A stretch of DNA of 64,000 nt from contig NW_026515509.1 in NCBI RefSeq assembly GCF_014898815.1, positions 372,001-436,000 of the forward strand. The letters run 5' to 3'. The translations under genes and the position numbers were made by a program. This stretch comes from Panonychus citri. Lineage: Eukaryota; Arthropoda; Arachnida; Trombidiformes; Tetranychidae. Below the pieces are notes generated by a model. It was not told the DNA's origin, did no database searches, and was given only the letters and a program-made list of their open reading frames with translations. Of the stretch, positions 21,510 to 32,900 are shown one piece after another (position 1 is the first letter of the stretch; the number at the start of each line of letters is the position of its first letter).

Positions 21510-24500
21510 ATGATGACGATGATGAAAATCTCATCTTCTGAATGTTGACTAATCCTAATTCATAAAACTTTCATGAGGTAACTTATCATGAGCATCCCTC
21601 TGATTCATGATGCTGAACTTTTTGTGATCACTTTGTTAACTTTAAAGAGCCTTGAATGACCATCGATGACCATGATTTTAATGGTGGAAAAGTTGATTGA
21701 GAAATGAGAGAGAAAATAAAAAATGGTCACTCAAATTTTGAGGATTAGTTTTAATCACTTTTGTAACATTGATAAACAGTAGCTATCATCGTCTTAATCA
21801 TCATCATCCCTGATAATTATCATCTTAATCATTTACACTTTCACCTTGTTTTCATTTTATATTTTTTTTTAGTAATAAACAATTTAAACTTTTCAATGTT
21901 TCCATAATCAAGGATAATGATAATGTTTACAATTCTGAACCTTTGTCTTAACCTAAGGCCCACCCAGTTACACCTTGAAGCGATAAAGGTAAAACCATGA
22001 TGATGATTATGATGATGATAAAGATAAGAGGATGATAGAGGGATGATTATCATCCTCTTATTTTTCTTTTCTTTTCTTCTTCATCATCATCTTCTTATTT
22101 CCATCTAAGTTTATCATTGAGACTCGAAAAAACCAAATTCAATGATTAACTTTTCCCAATTGAACCTCCTCTTGATTTCTGTTAATGCTTAATATTTGAA
22201 ACTTTTTTCATTTTCTTCACAATCAAAGTTAATTTTAATCATGATATTCACCTTAATCATCATCATCATCATAATTTGACTATCAATTAAAAGGTAAATT
22301 GTGTATTGATAATGAAAAAGAGTAAGAAAAAGTTTGTTTTTTTTTCTTACTTCGAAAAAGTTGAAAAAAGAAACAAAAAAAACTTATATTACCATTAAAG
22401 TAATCAAATGATGATGATTACTAACCGATAACCTTGTTCAATTAAAAAATCTATCATGTATTATCAATATTACCATTTAATTGCCTTAAGGGTCAATGAA
22501 ATTATCATCTTAATGATTAAGATAATGTTGATGATGATTAGTACTGAAATGATTAGCAATGGAAATGATAATAACTTTTCAATTCATCAGATGATAAAAT
22601 TGTGTTATGTTGATGATAAGATGATAAGAAGAGGAAAATTAAGATGCAGAGGTGTTCATCATCCTCCTCATCCTCCTCATCATCCTCCTAATCCCATTGC
22701 TAATCTTAATCCAAATCTAAAAAATCTGAAAATTCATATGTAACATATGAATTTTAAATCGAGTGTTTTTTTTATGATTTATCATGATGATGATAATAAT
22801 TTAAATATTGTCAACATTGACATGATTTAGTTAACTAACTAACCAATTGCTGGGAAAAAATAAATTGTAAAAACAATTTACACTCAACTATTAGATTATA
22901 TTAACATGGGTTATTGATTGGAAATCAATTGCAAGAAAAAAACAAGTCACTGTAACTTGTAAAAATAAACATTGACTTGAATTGAATGATTATGATGATG
23001 GTGCTGGTTGGGATGAGGATGATAAGGATGATGATGATGATGCTACTGATGATGCATAAATGTCGTGCTTAAATTGCATGTTAAATGTTTACCTTTTTTA
23101 CTTGCAAAAATAAAGGTGAATGAGTAGACCACTGAGACGTGAAGAAAATATCATTTCCATGTTAAAACCACTTCTCTTTCATGGAGTAAGTTATCAGGTA
23201 ATATAATAAGAATACAAGAATATCTTCAAGAGGGAGAAAGTAAATGATGATGATGATAAACCGGCTCTTCCTCTCTCATCATCATCATCTTTTTACTCAG
23301 TTTTTTTTTCTTGCGAAAGAAAAAAAAATCAACCCAATCCATTGAAGGAAAAAAAATTATTTATATTCATATGAATCTCTTGCAATTGACAGAAAGTTTT
23401 TCAATTAACTAACTAATTCAGTTGCTTTTGATTATTGTGAATAAACAATTTAATCAATTTACCTTTTAAATCAATAATTTCCTGTCTCAAAGCTTGTTGA
23501 TTATTCAATCAAGGTGAGAGACATGAGTTCAGGTAAATATTAATTCAACTGTTTAAATGTCAATGAATTTGTAGTTGTTATTTTATTTTTTGTTTCTTTA
23601 CTTGTTGTTGATCATTTACAAATTGCTCCTACTGAATACTAATGATTAATTAATGAATTTAAAGTCTTACAATTTAATGATAGTAAATTTAAGTTGTTAT
23701 AATCATTCAAGTTAACACGATATCTTAAATAATAATCAACAACAATTTATATATTTAAACATACACACACAATGTTAATGATAATATAAATGTTGAAATA
23801 TTAAATTATCTCATCTGAATCTTGAACAATTAAAGTTAACAATGAATATGAAAAATGGTAAATTGAATATTTGTTTTTCCACCTTGATGATGATTATATG
23901 ATTTAATTTAATTTCTCACTCTGTGGTTTATTCATTGAGAAAATTTCTTATTCAATTAGTTAGTTAATTAACAATCAGTGACTTTCATAGCCATTGTAAT
24001 TTAATAGCATCAGGTCATCATCATCATCATCATCATCAAGTTATCATTTGATTGTTTACCAGCGATTTGATTGATGCCTATTTTTGCACGAACTGTAAAC
24101 AAATGATAAAGATGATGAAGATGATGAGGATGATGAGGATGGTGAGAGAAGTAAAAATCTCTCTTCCTTTATCATCCATTGATGAACATACAAAACTTTA
24201 ACAAGAGTAACTAGTAAATCAAGTTTTCCACAATTATAATTATCGTAATGTTAATGAACAGCAATCAAGATGATGATGATGATGTTGTTGTTTTGAATTT
24301 GTAATTAATATTTTTCACTGGTAACCGATGGCTTCAGGCCAGCCTTTATTTTACGAGTTGGCACTTACAATTTACACGAAACTATTATAACAATTAACAG
24401 AAACATAACAACAATTTAACAATGTGAAGACATTCAGAGGGAGAGAGAGAGATAGTTAATTGTTTACTCTCTCTCTCTCTCTCTCTCTGATTGTGATTAA

Positions 24501-27500
24501 AAGATAATGATAATTATGATGATAAGTAAAAGTGAAATGGGAATCACACAATTTTGATTAGTTTGTTTTTATCAATTGTTGAAAATAATCAATGTTCATA
24601 TATTTGATTGATTCTCAAATTCTGGTAGCTTAATTGTTGCTGATTAGCTGAAGCTCAATTAACCATCAATCATGAATATGATCAACATTTGATGATATTG
24701 AAAGTGATTAATTTCATTTAACCTGAGGCATGATTCTGAAAATAATAATAACAAACATATTAACATGATGGTAATCATTTCAAGTGATTACACTTGATTA
24801 GTAATTTAATCAACAGTAATCAAAATGAAAATCACATTCATTATCTTAGAGAGAAACAGTTTATCAAACAATTAAAATAATTATCGATTGTAAATAAAGA
24901 ATCAAGTTTTTTTTTCTCTCCAAGTAATACAATTAACATAACAATTAACACTTATCGATAATTATCATCGATATTTGTAACATTGTATTGATTGTTTTCT
25001 TATTCTTAATTATTTCATAAAGGTAGCAATTAAAGATTCGTTTATGTAAATTAGATTAATAAGAAAAGGAGAAAAGAAAAACTTTCCAAACAAAAAAGTT
25101 AGAACTTTTTTTCACCTCGAATTTAACTTGTTCACTCAAGTTGAACTTCTATCTACACTTTAACTTACACAATAAACAACAACAGCAATTGTAGTTGATA
25201 ATATAACAAGATATATGTGTCTTGGTATTATATTTATGAAAGGTAACAAAGGTTTTCACAGGTAAGTTTTTATTCATGGTTTCAAGGTAAATAACAATGG
25301 GAAAAAAAAGGTAACTCAAAAAGTTACTCAAGTTAAACGAGGTAAACAAAAGGTAAAGGTAACATAATATTAAGATTTATATTGATTGTATTTGATACTT
25401 GTAACCACAGGAAGATGATGATAATGATGAGGATAAAATTTAAAACGTATTCCTGTTACCTGAGTGTGTATTTTTGTTCATTATTATTAAGTGATTATCA
25501 TCATCATTATTATTATCATCTTTGTATATTCTGTCTCTGTCTCTTTCTATTTTTTTCTGTCTCATTTCAATCATCATGTTAAATGATGTTGATGAAATGA
25601 CTTCTCATCATTGGGGTGGGATGAAGATGGAAATACATAGTTATATCAAGAAGAGGAAGACGAAGATAGAGGTTTTTTTTGCTGCTTTAAATGAGATGAT
25701 GATGATGATGATGATGGTCTTTTCTTAGCTCAGTAGGATCTCTTATGAATATACATATACCTGGAGTGGGCCATTACATTTACCTTTGCAAGAGCTTACA
25801 AAATGTAATAACAACACGCTGAGAGTATGAGAGTAGCTTGTGAAGAGAGTGAACAAAATACTTACCTTGGATGATATTTTCTCTCTCTCTCTCTCTTTAT
25901 TTTTCTTTCTTTCTCTTCCTTTTCTTTCTCTTCTTCTCTTCTTTCTTCTTCTATTTCTTCTTGTGTTACTTTCTCTTTGCTTTTACCTTTTTCCAAATTG
26001 CTGCCTGTTACCTTTACTTTCTTACCTTGATTGGATTACACTGAACCGTGAATAGCAATTAGCACTTCTTGAGTATCTTAAGATGTTGTTGTTGTTGTTG
26101 TTTATTGCCTCGTGTGTGCTGTTTAACCTTTAACACCGTGCCAAGAATTAACAATGATGATGATGATGATGATGATGATGGCGATAGTGATGATAAAATG
26201 GCTCAAGTTCTGGACACACAAAGGACTAAATGGACATTAGAAAATTTTAAGGGAAAAAAACATTTTTTCCTTTGTCAAAATTTTTTTTCTCTTTCTCCTT
26301 GAAACTTGAAATTGAAAAGATGCTCACACTTGACCATTGGTCATTTGGATTCTACTATTATCTTGCTAATTATATTAATACATATTTACATAAGTTACAT
26401 CAATTACAGTTCAAGGGAGAAAGTGATTAAAGCAAAAGGATGTAATCTAGATGAGAGATGATAAAAATGAAGAAAAGGAAATTGTAATGAAAAAATTTTC
26501 TCTTCGAAATTCATCAAAATTGATCTGGGATTTTACCCTTGAGGCTTATTCTTGAGGCATTTTGTCAAAGACAAGGTACAAACCTTTATATCCATCACTT
26601 ATCATCATCATCATCTTCATCTTCATTATCTTGTAGTAACTTTCATTGACTCTCTCATCTGACATGATTGAGAAAAAGTGAAAGACTTACAATCCATTTA
26701 AAGAGAATAAGATTTTTCTTAATCTTTACCTTCATCTTATTGTTATCGTATTATTATCATGATCAACATTTGATGGAAATTGATTAATCAATAACAACGC
26801 GAACAAATTATAAATTCAAATATCAATCAATTAAAAATGCAACAATCAACAAACGTTAATCAACAATTTAAACTACTGAAAAAAAAAGAAAAGGAAAACT
26901 TGAAAATCTCAACTAACCAAACAATCAGATAAATTTCATCAACAATAGTAAAGGTTCATTGTTGATAATGATGATTGAGCTTTCATTCAATCATTTACTA
27001 GTAAATATTATCATTTATCTTCCTTCATCATCATCCTCATCATCATCTTGTATCTCTCTCTCTCTCTCTCTCCCTCTTGAAAGTGTTGAAAAATTGTTGA
27101 AAATTGATTGCAAAGTATTATATGTAAAGGTGAAAAAGTTTTTTCTTTCTTACTAGAAAATGGAACTTGTTTTTCCAGTTATCATCATCATTTTGAAGAT
27201 GATGAAGATGATGAGACTATGGAAGATGATGAAAAAAGTGGCAAAACAAAACAAGCAACAATAACAGGCGAAAGTAAAGGAACCATGATGAAAGAAACGA
27301 TATCATGTTGAGTTACATTTATCTCTTTTCTACTGAACAAGAGAACTTTTTTTTTCTCCATCATTATTATCTTTTAGTAGAAAAAAAATCATCTCCCTCA
27401 TCATCTTCATCCACAAAACTCTTTAACTTATTTGCTCACTCATTTACTCTCTCATCATCATGTAAAGTTAATCAAACGTTGATTGAAATACTATTGAAGG

Positions 27501-28161
27501 TGACAATTTAAATCCAATGAAAGGTATTGATTTGTCTCAATGAATTTCTGTTTACCTGTTAATCCAATAATATATTCATTCAGATTTCGTCATTAACATT
27601 GTAATAGTTGGTTGATTGTTAGAGGGGAAATGGGATTGATAAATTATCACCTAATTAAAGTAATTGAAACATTATAATTAGTAATATTTGATTGGCACGA
27701 TGGTTCAATTGAATTTCATTTATCTGATGATTTATTTGATTATTAAGGCTAATTGTAAATTAGCTGGGTGATGATTTTTTTTTCTTGTTTGTTTCATCGA
27801 GATGACCATTGGTCAGTATGATAGATTTTTTTTTTCTTCTTCAAATTTAACTGTTGATGGTTATTTGTTGTTTACTTCATAATCTGAGCTTCAAACTCCG
27901 TAAATACTTTTCTCATCATCCGTGAAGTTTCAAGTTGTTTTTTTCCTTTCCTCATCCTCATCATTGCTTTTCTTTTCTTTGCTTCTTATTTTTCTCTTTC
28001 TTTTCTTTCTCTTCACTTTTTAAAGTAAAAACCACAAGCAAGTAACAAGATGATGAAGAAGATGAGAGAGATAATATTCGAGGGAGAAAAGGAAAACCGA
28101 GCAAGAGAGAGAGAGAGAGAGAGACATTAGCGGGAGAAGGTGAGATTGTTGTTGTTGACTA

Positions 28162-28163
<2 letters not shown>

Positions 28164-28202
<39 letters not shown>
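28164..28202. repeat. (CT)n microsatellite
   Basis: About 39 bp of CT ending in TCAG, immediately before the complex island at 28203-28278. It could act as a polypyrimidine tract of a plus-strand splice acceptor, or be coincidental. Confidence 0.93.
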
Positions 28203-28204
<2 letters not shown>

Positions 28205-28278
28205 GATAATCCATCTTACTTGGGTGCAGCCCTCCTTGCAAACCTGCTGATTATGGGGCCTAATTACCGCCTCAGGGT
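28203..28278. promoter_or_regulatory. Complex GC-richer island: conserved element or microexon candidate
   Basis: About 75 bases of non-repetitive sequence stand out from microsatellite surroundings. They contain homeodomain-like words (GGATAATCC, TGATTAT, CCTAATTACC). On the minus strand a tandem CAGCAG acceptor (start 28246 or 28243) and a GTAAGA donor (after 28220) would frame a 27- or 24-nt exon. On the plus strand the preceding (CT)nCAG and a following GTATAA would frame another open stretch. No neighbour gene clearly needs either exon. I see a signal but cannot decide between enhancer and exon. Confidence 0.35.
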
Positions 28279-29596
28279 ATAACAATTCAAGTGTATAGAT
28301 GAGGATGATTATGATAGAGAGAGAAAAGAAAGAGCCAAAGGAACCATATTAATAAATACATGTTACTCTAAAATTGATCTTTCTTTTCTTTATGTTTCTT
28401 TTAAATCATCTTCTTCTTTTCGCCATCAACTCATCATCATCATCATCTCTTTTCTTTACTTACCTAAAAAACCATTTTCGAGGGTAAGATGATGAAGATG
28501 AAAATGATGATAAGTGAAAATGACTTGGCTTCAATATTTTGTCTTCCTTTTTGCTCCATTGCTTTTAAATTGTGTTTACGTTTGTAAATCAAGAGGAAAC
28601 TTTTTTTTTCTTATCTAACTTTAACCATCTCTTGGAGCTTGACTTGAATTAACAATTTAAATTGTTACAAATTAACTTGACGACTTTTCTTAAGTATTAA
28701 CCAATGATATACACAGGAGAGTATCATAAATATGTCTTGTTGATAATTACACAACAATCAGTGACTAATCACAATTAGACATTCATGTTAAATTAACTAA
28801 CGAACAGCTAAAAAACTTGAGAAACTTTTTCTTATTTTATTAATATTAAACATCCACTTTAATTACAATTAGCTAATCATTCATGGATTTACATGATCTT
28901 AATCATTAATTGTTTTCGCTACTTTGGCAAATCAACTGAGTTTATCAAAATTAACCTTGAAATTATCATTTTGCTTTTTTTAATTGTGAACAATTAAAAT
29001 TTGTCACATACAAAAGACTTAAAAATAATCACACAAGGAAGTTAATTATTAATAATTGTGATATATATGTATGTTTGATTATTGTTGATGATAAATTAAA
29101 TTGTTGCAACTTCATAGGACCATGAAAATTAACTAATGATAAACAATAAAAATCAACAGGACAATTTAAATTGTAATCAACTTTGATATTCAATTGACAT
29201 TTACAATGAGAAACTTTTTTTTTCATCTCTTCAAAAAAAACTAAATCAAACCTGAATATGAAAAAAAAGTTTCGTCTCTTTTTTTAATTGTTACAAAATC
29301 AATTGAAATTGTAAAATGTTAACATGACTACGATTAATCAATGTTTTATCATGATCAGGCTTAAATTGTTATTCAACAATCAACGTGAGATGTTTAATTA
29401 TGATTAACAAAATCCCTTCTCCACCCACAAATGATTTCCCTCTTCTTCCTGTTAATCACAACGATGGTTAATTATTATCATTATTGTGCTCATTCAAATT
29501 GTTGTTGTCGGTTTAATGATGATGACAATTAACTGCCCGCCCATTAATTTACCTTTACTATTATCATCATTTATCATCCTTATCATCCTCATCCTC

Positions 29597-29598
<2 letters not shown>

Positions 29599-29631
<33 letters not shown>
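29599..29631. repeat. (CT)n microsatellite
   Basis: About 33 bp CT run some 320 bases upstream of the PAN-ZP start codon, possibly in its promoter or 5' UTR. Confidence 0.93.
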
Positions 29632-29638
<7 letters not shown>

Positions 29639-29948
29639 TCCTCATCGTGTCTCTTGTTATCCTCATCATTTTATAATCTTGTGTCCAATGTTAATTGTTG
29701 ATCGTTATTAACAGTTAACTTTTACCACCATCAACAATTAGCTATGTAATCAAGTTGATTGTAAATCATTTTAATCAATTTTAATTTTAATTTTAATTCT
29801 ACAAAATTAAAAATCAACGATTTACTAATGATGATGATTAACTTTCAATTTTAACCTTCACTTTTAATTGTTTTCAATATTAATCTTTGTCTTCATTTGT
29901 TATTATTTTTCAAAGTTTGTTTGTGAAAGTTAATTGTTGTTAATCAGT

Positions 29949-32900
29949 ATGCTAATTCAACATAGATCAGTTCCTGATAGAGGAATTAAATCAATAACTT
30001 ATAATATTAATCAACATAAATCGGAATTAGATGATAATGAAAATTATCCATCATCTCATCAAGTTAATCAATCCACTGATTATTATTCATCTTCAACTAA
30101 TTATCATGGAGTAAAAAGTTTACGAGAATACTCAATTACCATGATTATGTTAATCATCGTAGTGTTACAGTTAATTTGGTTTGTTGATTGTTCATCAGGA
30201 GAAAATTGTTTTGGCGGAATTCAATCATTTGAGAAATTAGCAATGACCGATTTTGATGACGACTATGCACCAGCGGGAACTTTACTCCAACAGCCCGATC
30301 AAGCGCTAACTCGAGACTGTATTAACCTTTGCCGACAACAACCGACCTGCCTTTCCTTTGGCCTGGATTATACTCGATTCCGGTGTGCTGCTTATGCGGT
30401 TCACTCTCAGGAGACTTCGCAACTTCGAGCAAACCTAGTGCCCTCCAATACGACCAATCTTTTCGAGAAGGTGTGTTACCTTGGTGTCCATCGAGATGAA
30501 TATCAAAAAATTTGTGGAGTCGAAAGACTTTGGACATTTGAACGGGTTAAAGGTTCCTGGTTGGAAGGGTTCGTTGAGACGACACTCTCCAATATCGGTT
30601 CGAAAGATGAATGTGCCAAATCGTGCCTAATGGAAGCCGCTTTTACCTGTCGAAGTGCCGATTATGATCACGATAAAAGAATCTGTCGACTCTCAAAGGA
30701 AGATCGTCGAACTCAACCTCAAGCTTTTCGAACCTCGTTCGGTTCACCAAGGGACTACCTTGAGAATCAATGTGCTGCTCCAGGTTAGTCATCAAATTAA
30801 TTATCGAAAAAATCAATCAATCGAAGCTAATCATCTTCTATTATATTCGCAATTAATCAAAATCTTTTTTTTCTTCATTGAAAAAAAAATTCTTATTGAC
30901 AAGGTTACTATTAATTTCTCAATGTTTGAAACTTTTTTCTTCCTCTCTCTGAGTGTATCAACTGATTGAGCTTAATTACAATTAACTGATTGCAATTTGA
31001 TTGTTAAAATTAAGATTAATTGAAAGCAATTAAATTACTATTAACCTTTTCCTTTTTTAATTGCACTTTTTTGGTCAACTCATCAAGTTAATTGTGATGA
31101 CAGATTAATGATAATTAACTATGTTCATATACCTGTTTGGTTGTATCTTAATTATGTTCAATCAAAAGTGATTTAAATTAATTTAATTCCCTATCATGAT
31201 AAGATGATTAACCTTAATAATATTAATACAATTTGAAACAATAGATTGAATTAATATTAGATGAAAGTTTATCAATTAGAATTGATTGTTACAATTAAAG
31301 GTAAAGATTAAAAAAAAACAATTTAGTTGTTCACCTTAACAATTAAAATACTTTGAAAAGTGTTAATTAGTTGAATCAACGTTTTTTTTTTGTCATTCAA
31401 TTATCATAATCAATTTAAATTATGATAATTAATATGAAAAGCCAATGACCAGGGCAAGTTAATTGTAATAGTAAAAGTTTGTTGATGTTCAGGTCAGTGA
31501 CAAATCAACTGTTAATTGTTTAACACTTTTACAGGTCAATTAATTGTTACTGGACAATACTGGTCATCATTATAATCACCAAGTAAACAATTAACTTTTA
31601 ACCTGAAAGCCAAACAATTAACTCTTTCAGGATAATAATTAAGAGGAGAGATTAAAACAAAAAATAATATATCAAAACATCAAGAGAGAAATTAAATTTA
31701 ATCCAGTTGTTATGATTAATATGATAAACTGAATAATAGCTATGAGATTTTAATTAACAACAACAATCTATTGTTGGTGGTTAATTGTTTCCAATGATAC
31801 ATTTAAATATAAGGGAAAAAAAAGGAAAGTCACAATTTAGTAAATTGTGACAATTATATGGATTGAGTTTCGTTGGAAATAATTTTTTGAAACTCCAACG
31901 TTGACCCAAATCTTTATGGACACACCGAGTGGGATTTGGTGTTTAAACCCACCCCACCCTCTAAACATGATCTCACTAATTGTCCGTTTACAATGGATGG
32001 TAAATTGAGACCATTGTTGTTGATTAGAATTAAAGTTAATTGTTCCCATTATTTGTCCATTGTTTTAACAATCGAATCTTTTTTTATCAAAAACTTTTTG
32101 TTTCCAATTTTTGTTTTGTTGTTTAAAAACAAAACTTTTCGAGTTTTAAATTTGTCCTGTTTATTTACGATCTTTGGCCGTTTACCTTTGAATTGAATTT
32201 CTTTTAGGTCCAACAACGTGTCTCTATGATACCAAGGCCAATGTTGCCGTTATCACGATGGATTCTCTGGTTTTCGCTCAAAATATCGAGGATTGTGAAC
32301 ATAAGTGCGACAAAGAGTATACATTTAATTGTCGATCATTTTCTATCGATTCGACAAGGTGTTTCCTCTCTGGCGATGATTCCGTTTCCTTGTCTCACGC
32401 TGCGCTTCCGGTTAAACCTGGTTCGATGTATGGTGAGAAAAAGTGTGTCACCGAAACTTGTACCCATGGGATATTCACTTATGAAAAGATCACTGGAATG
32501 GTTTTACGATCAGCTTTGGCCACTTCGGTTCCAATGCCTCATACGGCTTCACTTGGGGTCACTGGTACTTGTCGTGACGAGTGTGACAAGTCAAATCTTA
32601 ATTGTCCAGCGTTTTCTGTTTCTTATTTAACCTCAAGGTGTGAAAGGCTTGATCGTAATTCACAAGGTCGATCAGGTGATTTTATCCCTCGTGAGGGTGA
32701 ATCTTTTTTCGAGAAAATTTGTCTTCGTGGTCCCGATGTGGCCACAATGTGTCAAGATAAATATTGGGCCTTTGAACGGGTAATTGGCTATGAATTGACC
32801 TTAGAACTTTACGAACAGGTTTACCATTTTGTTCAATCTCGTCGATATTGTCAAGAATATTGTTTACAAGAGAAACTGTTTGTTTGCCGATCGGCGCTTT

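Larger units (their letters stand above)
17623..29948. other. 12.3 kb gene desert between scribbler and the PAN-ZP gene
   Basis: No coding exon could be supported on either strand across this stretch, which separates two divergently transcribed genes. It holds purine-rich blocks (17945-18240, 18700-19060, 19140-19420, 19555-19690), many GATGATGAT and ATCATCATC runs, several (AG)n/(TC)n microsatellites, and AT-rich DNA with AATTGATTAA words. A few islands are more complex and GC-richer than their surroundings: 18255-18302, 19440-19520, 21950-22000, 24055-24110, 24321-24380, 25755-25800 and 28203-28278. Noncoding 5' exons of scribbler or the PAN-ZP gene could be hidden here. Given how dense the rest of the window is, a regulatory domain for scribbler is a reasonable inference. 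Confidence 0.6.

Noticed and set aside
19980..24300. ATG/GAT/ATC trinucleotide runs that look like a spaced repeat array
   Set aside because: The repeats are simple-sequence DNA without constant-length direct repeats or unique spacers, and the genome is eukaryotic, so CRISPR does not apply.
29934..29948. Upstream TTG-initiated extension of the PAN-ZP reading frame
   Set aside because: TTG is not a credible start here; an in-frame ATG exists at 29949, and one at 30141 places the signal peptide at the N terminus.
30655..30969. Plus-strand 104-codon frame overlapping PAN-ZP exon 1
   Set aside because: It is an off-frame shadow of the PAN module and runs into intron 1.
31837..32049. Minus-strand frame in PAN-ZP intron 1 with a mixed amino-acid composition
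   Set aside because: Less repetitive than most shadows, but no motif, no splice sites that extend it and no start context; left as intronic.
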